A stretch of 64,000 nt of DNA from Undibacterium piscinae (GCA_003970805.2 CP051152.1:3844001-3908000), one strand, 5' to 3'; numbered from the stretch's first letter, positions 25,936-35,008 are shown. Numbers and translations are program-made. The notes: generated from the sequence alone by a model not told the origin.

Positions 25936-26253
25936 TGCGTCGCCTTCTTTTGCTTACTCTTCTTGGCGAAGCAAGAAAAGTAAGTAGCTGCCGGTCTACC
26001 ACCGGCCGGCAATCGCACAACAACGACAGAAGCGAAAACACAACCCGGTCAATGTGCAACTCCCATGCAACTCGCAGGCCGAGATGCTGGAAGAAGCGCA
26101 TGAAATATGCGTGATGGAGGGGTTGGCAGTTAAATACGCTACGGGACAGCTGCAAGCGTGCGATTACGCTTCGCTAATCGTACCTACCGAGCTAGGCAAC
26201 AAAAACACCATCAAGCCAGCGCGCATATTCCGTGCGACTGGCAGACTGGCTAG
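25936..26253. repeat. right flank of the repeat island
   Basis: This continues the inverted arm (GCGTCGCCTTCTTTTGC ... GGCGAAGCAAG), the diverged complement of the 22740-22830 and 23190-23280 sequences. A degenerate family A palindrome lies at 26055-26113 and a GATTACGCTTCGCTAATCG hairpin at 26162-26180. A half family A arm (GCGCGCATATTCCGTGCG) follows just before the carbonic anhydrase stop. No gene is supported. Confidence 0.65.
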
Positions 26254-26922
26254 TTAATCCTGATAGCGCGCCAGGCTGCGTTCCAGATGTGGTGCCAGTA
26301 GCTCCGGGGAGTTGATCGACATGCCCAATTCACTGAGCAAGCCATCCTGCAAACCATAGACCCAACCATGTACGGTTAATTCCTGGCCGCGTTCCCAGGC
26401 ATCCTGCACGATCGTGGTTTGTGACAGGTTAACTACCTGCTCGATGACATTAAGCTCGCACAGACGGTCGGAACGCTGCTTGATCGTCAGCACTTCGCCG
26501 AGATAACGTTCGTGTTTCTGGTGTACGTCCTGTACGTGGCGCAGCCAGTTGTCGGCCAGGCCGACACGGCGACCTGTCATGGCCGCATGTACGCCTGAAC
26601 AACCGTAATGGCCGCAGACGATGATGTGCTTGACGCGCAATACGTCAATCGCGAACTGTAATACCGACAGGCAGTTGAGATCGGAATGGACTACGACGTT
26701 GGCGATATTTCTGTGTACGAATAATTCGCCCGGTAATAAACCCAATAGTTCATTGGCCGGTACGCGACTGTCGGAGCAGCCTATCCATAAGTATTCAGGG
26801 CTTTGCTGCGATGCGAGTTTTTTGAAAAAGTCGGCATCTTTGGCGGAGATGGCGGCTGCCCACTTACGGTTATTTTCAAATAATTGCTGAGGTGTAAGAC
26901 CGCTGGCGCTTGGTAATGTCAT
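26254..26922 (-). CDS. can: beta-class carbonic anhydrase
   Basis: Zinc enzyme interconverting CO2 and bicarbonate; 222 residues, like E. coli Can. The zinc ligands are visible: Cys49 with the Asp51-Arg53 dyad in CSDSR, and His105/Cys108 in HYGC. FVHRNIANVV and the C-terminal VHGWVYGLQDGLL are family motifs. No signal peptide, so cytosolic. It lies at the right edge of the repeat island, upstream of the urea genes; its bicarbonate could link to urease, but that is inference. Confidence 0.96.
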   Translation of the reverse strand: MTLPSASGLTPQQLFENNRKWAAAISAKDADFFKKLASQQSPEYLWIGCSDSRVPANELLGLLPGELFVHRNIANVVVHSDLNCLSVLQFAIDVLRVKHIIVCGHYGCSGVHAAMTGRRVGLADNWLRHVQDVHQKHERYLGEVLTIKQRSDRLCELNVIEQVVNLSQTTIVQDAWERGQELTVHGWVYGLQDGLLSELGMSINSPELLAPHLERSLARYQD

Positions 26923-27080
26923 GGTATTTTTCCTCTGGTATTTTGTTAGGCGAGATTCTAACCCGTATGCGTATGCGCTGCCGCAACACGGGAGAATAAG
27001 GTCGAAAAAAGGTCGAAAAAAATGCGCGAAACGACTTTGCCGGTTCGCGATGGTCTGATGGGATGATCTGCTATGTAGTT

Positions 27081-27710
27081 TTAACGGTAGGCGTTCTTGC
27101 TGTCAGTGCTGGTATCGCCCATCAAGGCTGTTTTGAGGGTAACGTCTATCGGTTTTTCACCTAACCAGATGCGCAGGATCGCATTGTAGAAAGCCACATC
27201 CGGGTAAGGTTCGCCCATCTTTTTTCCGTTCAGCGAGACTACCGTGCCTATGCCCGGCACCCAGTCGCAGATCATGATGTCGCCTTTTTTTAATTCCGGC
27301 ACGGAAGCGAACATCTCGCCAAAGCGCAGGAATTGTGAAACCAGTTTGGTTTTCTCTGCCTTATCGGTGTTTTGCTGAATCCCGCTCATGAAGCCACGGC
27401 CAAAATCTTCGTTGCTCAGATCGCGCAACATCACGAGCGTGACGCGCTTCGGTCCTGCCAGCCCAAGAATATCGGACGGCGTGGTTTTCTTTTCCTTCAG
27501 ATACAAGCCGGCGACATAGACCTTGAAAATCGCTTTGTAACGAATTCCGGCACCATTGAGTTTTAAATCCGCGTTCGCTACATGCGCCGTTTCGTCGATT
27601 TTTACGCCTGCCACTTCAATCGCCAGCGCATCGGAGGTAAACGCCGTTGCCAGCGAGGCGAAAAATAAGACGGCAGCGAAACAGCAGCGCTTGCCAGTAT
27701 TCAACATCAT
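27081..27710 (-). CDS. exported chalcone isomerase-like domain protein
   Basis: A 209-residue protein with a signal peptide (MMLNTGKRCCFAAVLFFASLATAFTSDALA). The rest matches the bacterial chalcone-isomerase-like family: IEVAGVKIDETAHVANADLKLNGAGIRYKAIFKVYVAGLYL, then a DILGLAGPKRVTLVMLRDLSNEDF segment and the GTVVSLNGKK strand. The fold binds fatty acids in some relatives; no enzyme activity is established. GGAG stands 6 bases before the ATG at 27708-27710, which is preferred to an upstream ATG at 27720-27722. Apparently monocistronic. Confidence 0.85.
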   Translation of the reverse strand: MMLNTGKRCCFAAVLFFASLATAFTSDALAIEVAGVKIDETAHVANADLKLNGAGIRYKAIFKVYVAGLYLKEKKTTPSDILGLAGPKRVTLVMLRDLSNEDFGRGFMSGIQQNTDKAEKTKLVSQFLRFGEMFASVPELKKGDIMICDWVPGIGTVVSLNGKKMGEPYPDVAFYNAILRIWLGEKPIDVTLKTALMGDTSTDSKNAYR

Positions 27711-27929
27711 GTAAAGCTCCAATCAATTTCATTTATCACAAAACTTCTTCACTCTTAAGTCAATTTGCAACATTAGAGTGGAGTGTCTAACCCAATAGTA
27801 TAACCAATATTTATTGCGGAGCTGCAATAAGCCTTGGCTTGCACGGTACTTTTGAGGTGGCGCACTCTCAGGATGCGAATTTTGCCAGACGGGTATGGCT
27901 TGTTTACTTAGCTACTTAGTTGATTTGCT

Positions 27930-27978
27930 GCTTAGTGCTTAGTGCTTAGTGCTTAGTGCTTAGTACATAGCGCTTAGT
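27930..27978. repeat. 7-bp tandem repeat (GCTTAGT)
   Basis: Five perfect GCTTAGT units (27930-27964), then a diverged unit and one more GCTTAGT. Located about 180 bp upstream of the sigma-54 promoter of urtA. Tracts of this kind can change in length by slippage. Confidence 0.85.
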
Positions 27979-28081
27979 GAATGCATGAGCGGAACTTGAT
28001 CTGCTCATGAATAAACCGCATTCCCGATTCGGTGAATGGGCTCACTAAATGAGTGCAACTTTTATAAGTGTTTGCATAAAA

Positions 28082-28098
28082 TGCACCAAGGCGGTGGA
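28082..28098 (+). promoter_or_regulatory. candidate NtrC-binding site upstream of urtA
   Basis: TGCACCAAGGCGGTGGA is a near-palindrome that differs at two positions from TGCACCA-N3-TGGTGCA. It lies about 100 bp before the predicted sigma-54 start, the usual enhancer distance. Confidence 0.55.
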
Positions 28099-28159
28099 TA
28101 AAAACGTGATTTAGTAGCTCAATACAGCTCAATGCGCAACAAATGAGGGATTAAATAAG

Positions 28160-28175
28160 TGGCATCAATTTTGCT
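28160..28175 (+). promoter_or_regulatory. sigma-54 promoter (-24/-12) of the urt-ure genes
   Basis: TGGCATCAATTTTGCT matches TGGCAC-N5-TTGCW with one change. The GG (28161-28162) and GC (28173-28174) are separated by exactly 10 bases. Start expected near 28187, about 50 bp before the urtA ATG. Confidence 0.78.
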
Positions 28176-28239
28176 AACTAAGAAAGTGAAGTCGCAGGTT
28201 CACACAATTTTGCCTTTACTTTTTTCCTTAGGAGAATTT

Positions 28240-29493
28240 ATGTCACGTCGCATGATTTTGAAGGCTAGCGCCATTGGTGCTATGACAATCGCTGCAAACG
28301 TTTGGATGTCTCAGGCAATCGCTGCCGATACGATTAAGGTCGGCATCTTGCACTCGCTGTCCGGCACCATGGCGATCTCGGAAACGTCCTTGAAAGACGT
28401 GGCCCTGATGACGATCGCCGAGATCAATGCCAAGGGTGGCGTGATGGGTAAGAAGCTAGAGCCTGTGATTGTTGATCCGGCTTCCAACTGGCCTTTGTTT
28501 GCAGAAAAAGCGCGTCAACTGATCTCGCAAGATAAGGTGGCGGTGGTGTTTGGCTGTTGGACTTCGGTGTCGCGCAAATCGACGCTGCCGGTATTTAAGG
28601 AACTCAATAGCCTGCTGTTTTATCCGGTGCAATATGAAGGGGAAGAGCTGGAGAAAAATGTGTTCTACACCGGCGCCGCACCGAACCAGCAAGCGATACC
28701 GGCTACCGAATATCTGATGAGTAAAGAAGGCGGTGCGGCCAAGCGTTTCGTCTTGCTCGGCACCGACTATGTGTATCCACGCACAACCAATAAGATCCTG
28801 CGCGCTTTCCTGAAATCAAAAGGCGTGAAAGATACCGACATCGACGAGGTCTATACACCATTTGGCCATTCCGATTACCAGACCATCGTCGCCAACATCA
28901 AGAAGTTTTCGGCCGGTGGCAAGACTGCTGTGATCTCTACCATTAACGGTGACTCCAACGTGCCGTTCTACAAAGAGCTAGGCAATGCCGGTTTGAAAGC
29001 CACCGATGTTCCTGTGGTTGCTTTCTCGGTCGGTGAAGAAGAATTGCGCGGCGTTGATACCAAGCCTTTGCTCGGTCACCTGGCAGCGTGGAATTACTTC
29101 CAGTCGGTGAAAAATCCGGTGAATGATGAATTCATCAAAAAATGGAAAGCCTACGCAGTGGCGCAAAAATTGCCGAATGCCACTACCGTGGTCACCAATG
29201 ATCCTATGGAAGCGACCTATGTCGGTATCAATATGTGGAAGCAGGCGGTAGAGAAAGCCAAATCCACCGATACCGATAAAGTGATTGCGGCGATGGCAGG
29301 GCAGACCTTCAAGGCACCGTCCGGTTTTACCCTGACCATGGATGCCACCAATCATCACTTGCATAAGCCGGTCATGATAGGCGAGATCAAGGGTGACGGC
29401 CAGTTCAGTGTCGTCTACAAAACCAAGGAGCCTATCCGCGCGCAACCTTGGAGCCCGTATATCGCCGGTAATGAAGGCAAGCAGAAGCTGTAA
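28240..29493 (+). CDS. urtA: urea ABC transporter substrate-binding protein
   Basis: Periplasmic urea-binding protein of the UrtABCDE importer; 417 residues with an N-terminal signal (SRRMILKASAIGAMTIAANVW, cleaved near AIAADT). Mature sequence ADTIKVGILHSLSGTMAISETSLKDVALMTIAEINAKGG is characteristic of UrtA, as is LLFYPVQYEGEE. The ATG at 28240 follows TTAGGAGAATTT; the frame is open upstream to 28159, but that would overlap the sigma-54 promoter. First gene of the urea regulon. Confidence 0.96.
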   Translation: MSRRMILKASAIGAMTIAANVWMSQAIAADTIKVGILHSLSGTMAISETSLKDVALMTIAEINAKGGVMGKKLEPVIVDPASNWPLFAEKARQLISQDKVAVVFGCWTSVSRKSTLPVFKELNSLLFYPVQYEGEELEKNVFYTGAAPNQQAIPATEYLMSKEGGAAKRFVLLGTDYVYPRTTNKILRAFLKSKGVKDTDIDEVYTPFGHSDYQTIVANIKKFSAGGKTAVISTINGDSNVPFYKELGNAGLKATDVPVVAFSVGEEELRGVDTKPLLGHLAAWNYFQSVKNPVNDEFIKKWKAYAVAQKLPNATTVVTNDPMEATYVGINMWKQAVEKAKSTDTDKVIAAMAGQTFKAPSGFTLTMDATNHHLHKPVMIGEIKGDGQFSVVYKTKEPIRAQPWSPYIAGNEGKQKL

Positions 29494-29720
29494 TTTTTAC
29501 AAAGCTCAGCGACATAAGCTCCCCTCACCCGCTTGCGTGAGAGGGGTTGGGGGTGAGGGCGGTCGTACAACGCACTTTCTCGCGTTTGTAGGGTGCTGCG
29601 CACCGATTCGTTCCGTGCCGTTTCTGGGAAAGGGAGCGGTGCGCAGCACCCTACTGCTGTCGACCTTGTCAACATGTTGGCCAATTCGTGTTTTACCTCA
29701 CCACCGAAATTAAACTGCCT
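29494..29720. repeat. urtA-urtB spacer with two palindromic repeats
   Basis: A CTCCCCTCACCC...GGGGTGAGGG type hairpin (family C, 29518-29562) is followed by a family B palindrome at 29588-29654 with perfect arms GTAGGGTGCTGCGCACC and its complement. They lie inside the urt operon and could form transcript hairpins that raise urtA over urtB mRNA. No gene is present. Confidence 0.7.
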
Positions 29721-31325
29721 ATGCGCTTTCTTTCCAGATTTTTACTTGCAGCGACACTCTGTGTACAAACGCTGAGCGCTAGCGCTGCCATAGATACGGC
29801 ACTTCTTAAGCCACTTACCGGCGATGATCCGGATGCGCGCATCGCGGCGGTAGCCAAGATTGCGGCACTCGCTAATCCTGAGGCGCACCGGGTCTTGAAT
29901 GCCTTGAAAAACGATAGCGCCTACAGCACGCCGGATGGCGAGTTCCTGATAGTGGAAGACGGTAAAGCGTTTCATCCCGGCAGCGGCCAGATCACCGAGA
30001 CACCCGATGGCATCGATGGCGTCACCGTGAACAACCGCTTGCGCGCCGTCGTCGATGGCGCCTTATCTGGTTTTAAATTACTCTCGCCCGAGCGCACGGT
30101 GCGCCTTAGCGCTGCGCTGGAATTGCAAAAAAGTGCCGCACTCGAACAAATTCCCCTGATAGAAATCGCCATCGCCAAGGAGCAGGATGACGAGATATTG
30201 GCGATACTAAAAATGGTGATGGCAAGCGCCAATCTGCAGTCGCCTGATGCGGCGATCCGCAGACAAGCCGCGCATGCCCTGGCGGAAACCAATAACGCTA
30301 ATCTCAAGCCGGTGTTGCAAGCGATGCTGGAAAAATCCGCTGACGGTCTTTACGCCGAACCGGACGAAGCGGTACGCCGTGAAGTGGCAGCGACACTCAA
30401 GGCACTCGATAGCCATCTGGCGCGTACCGAATTTGTCGGCAATCTGGTGTATGGCATTTCGCTCGGTAGCGTACTGTTATTGGCGGCACTCGGTCTGGCG
30501 ATTACCTTCGGCCTGATGGGCATCATCAACATGGCGCATGGCGAACTGCTGATGATAGGGGCCTACACCACCTATGTCGTGCAGATGCTATTCCGCAACT
30601 ACTTGCCGGCCGCGCTCGATGCCTATCTGCTGGTGGCATTGCCGGCGGCCTTTATTGTTGCCGCAGCGGTTGGTATCGCGCTTGAGCGCACGGTGATTCG
30701 TTGGCTGTACGGGCGCCCGCTGGAAACTTTGCTGGCCACTTGGGGTATCAGCCTGATGTTGATGCAGACGGTGCGTAGCATTTTTGGCGCACAAAACGTC
30801 GAGGTCGCCAATCCTTCCTGGATGTCGGGTGGCGTGACGGTAATGGGTTCGCTGGTGCTGTCGTACAACCGTATCGTCATCGTCTTTTTTTCCTTGTTCG
30901 TGGTGTTGGCGGTCTGGCTGATCCTGAATAAAACCCGGCTCGGCCTGTTTGTGCGGGCGGTGATGCAAAACCGCCGCATGGCCGATTGCGTCGGTGTTTC
31001 CACGGCCAAAATCGACATGATGACCTTCGGGCTGGGCTCAGGTATTGCTGGTCTGGGTGGCGTGGCCTTGTCGCAACTGGGCAATGTCGGGCCGGATCTG
31101 GGACAAAGCTATATCGTTGATTCTTTTATGGTGGTGGTGCTGGGCGGGGTAGGGCAGTTAGCCGGCACCGTGATCGCCGCGTTTGGCTTGGGTGAGGTGA
31201 ATAAATTTCTCGAACCGTTTGCCGGTGCCGTGATGGCCAAGATTTTTATCCTGATCTTTATTATCGTTTTTATCCAGCGCCGTCCGCAAGGCCTGTTCGC
31301 ACTGAAAGGCAGGAGCGTCGAATGA
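29721..31325 (+). CDS. urtB: urea ABC transporter permease UrtB
   Basis: Inner-membrane permease of the branched-chain amino acid type, 534 residues. It has the long UrtB form: a signal-like N-terminus (RFLSRFLLAATLCVQTLSASA), about 220 periplasmic residues with helical repeats (IRRQAAHALAETNNANLKPVLQAML), then the permease from about residue 240 (GSVLLLAALGLAITFGLMGIINMAHGE). ETLLATWGISLMLMQ and VLGGVGQLAGT are family hallmarks. The ATG at 29721 is chosen over the upstream start at 29688 because the signal peptide begins there. The stop overlaps urtC (ATGA). Confidence 0.94.
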   Translation: MRFLSRFLLAATLCVQTLSASAAIDTALLKPLTGDDPDARIAAVAKIAALANPEAHRVLNALKNDSAYSTPDGEFLIVEDGKAFHPGSGQITETPDGIDGVTVNNRLRAVVDGALSGFKLLSPERTVRLSAALELQKSAALEQIPLIEIAIAKEQDDEILAILKMVMASANLQSPDAAIRRQAAHALAETNNANLKPVLQAMLEKSADGLYAEPDEAVRREVAATLKALDSHLARTEFVGNLVYGISLGSVLLLAALGLAITFGLMGIINMAHGELLMIGAYTTYVVQMLFRNYLPAALDAYLLVALPAAFIVAAAVGIALERTVIRWLYGRPLETLLATWGISLMLMQTVRSIFGAQNVEVANPSWMSGGVTVMGSLVLSYNRIVIVFFSLFVVLAVWLILNKTRLGLFVRAVMQNRRMADCVGVSTAKIDMMTFGLGSGIAGLGGVALSQLGNVGPDLGQSYIVDSFMVVVLGGVGQLAGTVIAAFGLGEVNKFLEPFAGAVMAKIFILIFIIVFIQRRPQGLFALKGRSVE

Positions 31326-32455
31326 ATACTCTCGTTATCAATAAACTCGTCATGAATAAGCCTTTGTTTGCCCGCCCGGTCTGGATGGCGATTATTGTCT
31401 GCAGCGTGATTGCCGCCTTGTTGCCAGTACTTAACCTGAGTTTTCCCGACGGCCATGCGCTGCATGTATCTAGCTATATGGTGGGACTGGTGGCCAAGTT
31501 CATGTGCTATGCACTGGCAGCGATGGCGCTTGATCTGGTGTGGGGCTATACCGGTATTTTATCGCTGGGCCATGGTGTGTTTTTTGCGCTCGGTGCCTAT
31601 GCGCACGGCATGTATCTGATGCGCGCGATAGGCCGCGATGGTGTGTACCAAAGTCATTTGCCCGATTTCATGGTGTTTCTCGACTGGAAAACTTATCCAT
31701 GGTATTGGGCCATGACCGACAACTTCTGGTATTGCATGGCCTTAGTGGTCTTGGTGCCGGGCGTGCTGGCATTTGTGTTTGGTTTCTTTGCGTTTCGCTC
31801 GCGCATTAAAGGCGTATATTTTTCCATCATCACACAGGCCATGACGTTTGCCTTCATGTTGCTGTTTTTCCGCAATGACACCGGCTTTGGCGGCAACAAC
31901 GGGTTTACCGACTTCAAGCGTATTCTGGGCTTTAGCGTGACCGCGCCTGCCACCAAGGCAGTGCTATACCTGATTACCCTCAGCACCTTGTTGGCTGCCC
32001 TGATTTTGTGCCGCAGCATAGTCAGCTCCAAGCTCGGGCGGGTCTTGCAGGCGGTGCGTGATTCGGAATCGCGTCTGATGTTTATCGGCTACGACCCGCT
32101 GTGGTTCAAGCTGTTTGTCTGGACTTTATCTGCGGTCTTGTGCGGCATCGCCGGGGCCCTGTATGCGCCGCAAGTGGGCATCATCAATCCGTCTGAAATG
32201 TCGCCCGCTAATTCTATCGAGATGGTGATCTGGGCAGCGGTCGGTGGTCGCGGTAGTTTGATCGGTCCCATCGTCGGTGCGTTTACCGTCAATGGTCTGA
32301 AGAGCTGGTTTACCGCCGCGTTTCCTGATTTATGGCTGTTTGCGCTTGGCCTGTTGTTTATCCTGGTGACCCTGTTCATGCAAGAAGGCATCCTGGGCAT
32401 GCTGAAAAAAATGAAAAAATTCAGGAAACTTGAGAAACCACAGGAGGCGCTATGA
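31322..32455 (+). CDS. urtC: urea ABC transporter permease UrtC
   Basis: Second permease subunit of the urea importer, 377 residues with about nine or ten helices. DLVWGYTGILSLGHGVFFALGAYAHGMYL is the LivM/UrtC hallmark, and the coupling loop is VLQAVRDSESRLMFIGYD. WAAVGGRGSLIGPIVGAF resembles UrtB and LivH. The C-terminus is basic (MLKKMKKFRKLEK). It overlaps urtB and urtD by four bases on each side, indicating translational coupling. ATG alternatives exist at 31322 and 31352. Confidence 0.94.
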   Translation: MNTLVINKLVMNKPLFARPVWMAIIVCSVIAALLPVLNLSFPDGHALHVSSYMVGLVAKFMCYALAAMALDLVWGYTGILSLGHGVFFALGAYAHGMYLMRAIGRDGVYQSHLPDFMVFLDWKTYPWYWAMTDNFWYCMALVVLVPGVLAFVFGFFAFRSRIKGVYFSIITQAMTFAFMLLFFRNDTGFGGNNGFTDFKRILGFSVTAPATKAVLYLITLSTLLAALILCRSIVSSKLGRVLQAVRDSESRLMFIGYDPLWFKLFVWTLSAVLCGIAGALYAPQVGIINPSEMSPANSIEMVIWAAVGGRGSLIGPIVGAFTVNGLKSWFTAAFPDLWLFALGLLFILVTLFMQEGILGMLKKMKKFRKLEKPQEAL

Positions 32456-33306
32456 GTGAAGTATTAAAATCTGGCGACACCTATCTGAGTGAAGAGCCGG
32501 GTAGTCGCGCCGATTACGGCGTCAATTATGGCCGCGTCAAGAGTGTCGGGGTAGACACTACGCATGGCGCTATTCTGTATCTGGACGATATTACGGTGTC
32601 CTTCGATGGCTTCAAGGCCTTGAATAAACTCACGCTCGATATCTCGGTCGGTGAATTGCGTTGCATCATAGGCCCGAACGGTGCCGGTAAGACCACCATG
32701 ATGGATGTCATCACCGGCAAGACCAAGGCGAGTTCCGGTACGGCATTTTTTGGTCAGACTATCGATCTGGCCAAGATGAATGAAGTACAGATTGCGCATG
32801 CCGGTATTGGCCGCAAGTTTCAACGCCCGACCGTGTTTGAGCAACATAGCGTGTTCGAAAATCTGGAACTGGCAATGAAGATGGATAAGCGCGTCAAGCC
32901 TAGCCTGTTCTTCAGGCTCAATTCTGAGCAGCGCGGCAAGATAGAAGAGATCCTGAAACTGATACGCCTGAACGGGCAAGAGGCGCGCGCGGCTGGTTTG
33001 CTGTCGCACGGGCAGAAGCAATGGCTGGAAATAGGCATGTTGCTGATGCAGGAGCCGGAATTGATTTTGCTCGATGAACCGGTGGCCGGCATGTCGGACG
33101 CCGAAACCGCCCGCACCGCCGAACTGCTCAACGAATTGCGCGGTAAACATTCGATCATGGTGGTCGAGCATGACATGGGTTTTGTCACCGAGATTGCGCA
33201 GCAAGGCAAGGTCACGGTACTGCATGAGGGCTCGGTATTGTCCGAGGGGACAATGCAGCAAGTGCAAAACGACGAACGTGTCATCGAAGTATATTTGGGA
33301 CGCTAA
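32452..33306 (+). CDS. urtD: urea ABC transporter ATP-binding protein UrtD
   Basis: ATPase subunit, 284 residues, with an N-terminal extension of about 35 residues before ILYLDDITVSFDGFKALNKL. Walker A is GPNGAGKTTMMD, the signature is LLSHGQKQWLEIG, and Walker B is LILLDEPVAGMSDAE. The LSHGQ signature in place of LSGGQ is usual for UrtD. Forms a heterodimer with UrtE on UrtBC. Confidence 0.94.
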   Translation: MSEVLKSGDTYLSEEPGSRADYGVNYGRVKSVGVDTTHGAILYLDDITVSFDGFKALNKLTLDISVGELRCIIGPNGAGKTTMMDVITGKTKASSGTAFFGQTIDLAKMNEVQIAHAGIGRKFQRPTVFEQHSVFENLELAMKMDKRVKPSLFFRLNSEQRGKIEEILKLIRLNGQEARAAGLLSHGQKQWLEIGMLLMQEPELILLDEPVAGMSDAETARTAELLNELRGKHSIMVVEHDMGFVTEIAQQGKVTVLHEGSVLSEGTMQQVQNDERVIEVYLGR

Positions 33307-33332
33307 TCTGCGACACTAATCTGGGACGCACA

Positions 33333-34031
33333 ATGTTAGAAGTGGAACAACTGAATCAATATTACGGCTCCTCGCACACCTTGCGCGGGATTTCGATGAC
33401 GGTCAAAAAAGGCGAGTGCCTGACTTTGCTGGGACGCAATGGGGTCGGTAAAACCACGCTGCTCAAATGCATGATGGGCGTGCTGCCTGTCAGTAGCGGA
33501 TCGGTCAAGCTGGAAGGCCGTGACATCACCAGATTAACACCGCATGAGCGCGCCAGATCAGGGATCGCCTACGTACCGCAAGGGCGCGAGATTTTTGCCC
33601 GGCTGACGGTAGAAGAAAATCTGCTGATGGGTATGGCGACCAAACCAGCCCGGCAAGCATCGCAGATCAAGGGTGAAATCTATGAATTATTCCCGGTGCT
33701 GAAAGAAATGCTGCAGCGGCGCGGCGGCGATTTGTCCGGCGGCCAGCAGCAGCAACTGGCGATTGCGCGCGCCTTGCTGGCAGAGCCCAAGCTGATCATT
33801 TTTGATGAGCCTACCGAGGGCATACAACCGTCCATCATCAAGGACATAGGGCGGGTGATACGCCTGCTGCGTGAACGCGGTGACATGGGGATTATCCTGT
33901 GCGAACAATATTTTGATTTCGCCCGCGAACTGGCCGATAAGTTTGTGGTGCTGTCGCGCGGTGAGGTGGTGGCGTCTGGCACACAAGCGGCGATGGACGG
34001 CGAAGACGTAAAACGTCATCTGGCGGTCTAG
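33333..34031 (+). CDS. urtE: urea ABC transporter ATP-binding protein UrtE
   Basis: Second ATPase, 232 residues. MLEVEQLNQYYGSSHTLRGI is the UrtE start. Walker A is GRNGVGKTTLLK, the signature is DLSGGQQQQLAIARA, and Walker B is LIIFDEPTEGIQPS, with EGIQPSII typical of UrtE/LivF. It is followed after 4 bp by ureD, which ties urea uptake to urease assembly. Confidence 0.95.
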   Translation: MLEVEQLNQYYGSSHTLRGISMTVKKGECLTLLGRNGVGKTTLLKCMMGVLPVSSGSVKLEGRDITRLTPHERARSGIAYVPQGREIFARLTVEENLLMGMATKPARQASQIKGEIYELFPVLKEMLQRRGGDLSGGQQQQLAIARALLAEPKLIIFDEPTEGIQPSIIKDIGRVIRLLRERGDMGIILCEQYFDFARELADKFVVLSRGEVVASGTQAAMDGEDVKRHLAV

Positions 34032-34035
34032 CATT

Positions 34036-34918
34036 ATGTCTAGCGATCTTGCCTTGCCGGAGCAGCAAACATCCGCCCCCATAGCCATCGCGCCATGGCA
34101 GGCTAAGCTGCGTCTGGGCTTTAGCGATGACGGTGGCACCACCCGCCTCACCGAGCGCTCGCATGTCGGCCCTTTGCGCGTGCAAAAAGCCCTGTATCCG
34201 GAAGGCGGACAAATTTGCCATGCGATTATTGTCCATCCGCCGGGTGGCGTGGTCGGCGGAGATCAGTTGGAAATCACACTGGCGGTGCAGGAAAACGCCC
34301 ACGCCTTTGTCACTACGCCGGGAGCGGCCAAGTGGTACAAGGCCAACGGAAAAATTTCCAGCCAGACCGTGCAGATGACGGTGGCGTCCGCCGCCAGTGT
34401 CGAATGGCTGCCGCAAGAAACGATATTTTTTTGATGCCGCCCACGTACAGTTATCGCAAACCATTAACTTGGCTAAGGACGCTAGTTTTATCGGCTGCGA
34501 CATCTTGTGCTTTGGCCGCACCGCCTCGGGTGAACGTTTTCATTCCGGGAGAATATCCCAGCACAGCACGATACGCCGTGAAGGTAAATTAATCTGGTTT
34601 GAGCAGGGCGCAGTCACTGGCGGCAGTGTCGCCATGACAGGCTTGCTGGGCTTGGGTGGCAATACGGTTTGTGCCACTTTGATGGCGGCCGGCAAGACGC
34701 TACCGGCGGCTGTGATTACTGCCTTGCGTGAGGAGGCAAGTCAATTGCTGGATGGCGCAGGGAGCTTTGGCGTGAGCCAGCTCAAAGGAGTGATCGTAGT
34801 ACGTTATCTGGGCAATGCCAGTGAAATGGCGCGGGCGCTGATGCTACTGGCGTGGCGTTATTTGCGTCCGGAAATCATAGGTCGTGAGGCGATCGCATTA
34901 AGAATTTGGAATACGTAG
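34036..34918 (+). pseudogene. ureD: urease accessory protein UreD, frameshifted at a T7 run
   Basis: UreD (UreH) is the scaffold that binds apo-urease with UreF and UreG for nickel insertion. The first frame begins MSSDLALPEQQT and includes GPLRVQKALYPEG, HPPGGVVGGDQLEI and TTPGAAKWYKA; it ends at IFF. The second frame continues DAAHVQLSQTINL, GRTASGERF and GLLGLGGNTVCATLMA. Seven T (34426-34432) are present where six would give the family sequence PQETIFFDAAH. Restored length is 293 residues, normal. The stop codon TAG (34916-34918) is formed by the first bases of a family B palindrome. An insertion error is the simplest explanation, because the rest of the urease operon is well conserved. 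Confidence 0.9.
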
Positions 34919-34985
34919 GGTGCGCCATGCGCACCGATTTTGATGTAAAAGCATGGAGTGGATTGGTGCGCATGGCGCACCCTAC
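34915..34985. repeat. dispersed palindrome, family B (after ureD)
   Basis: GTAGGGTGCGCCATGCGCACC and GGTGCGCATGGCGCACCCTAC are perfect complements around about 29 bases. The first bases provide the ureD stop codon. Confidence 0.85.
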
Positions 34986-35008
34986 AAAATCTAAAAGTAG
35001 GCAGGCCC

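Noticed and set aside
28159..28239. Upstream urtA start at 28159
   Set aside because: It overlaps the sigma-54 promoter, and a good ribosome binding site precedes ATG 28240.
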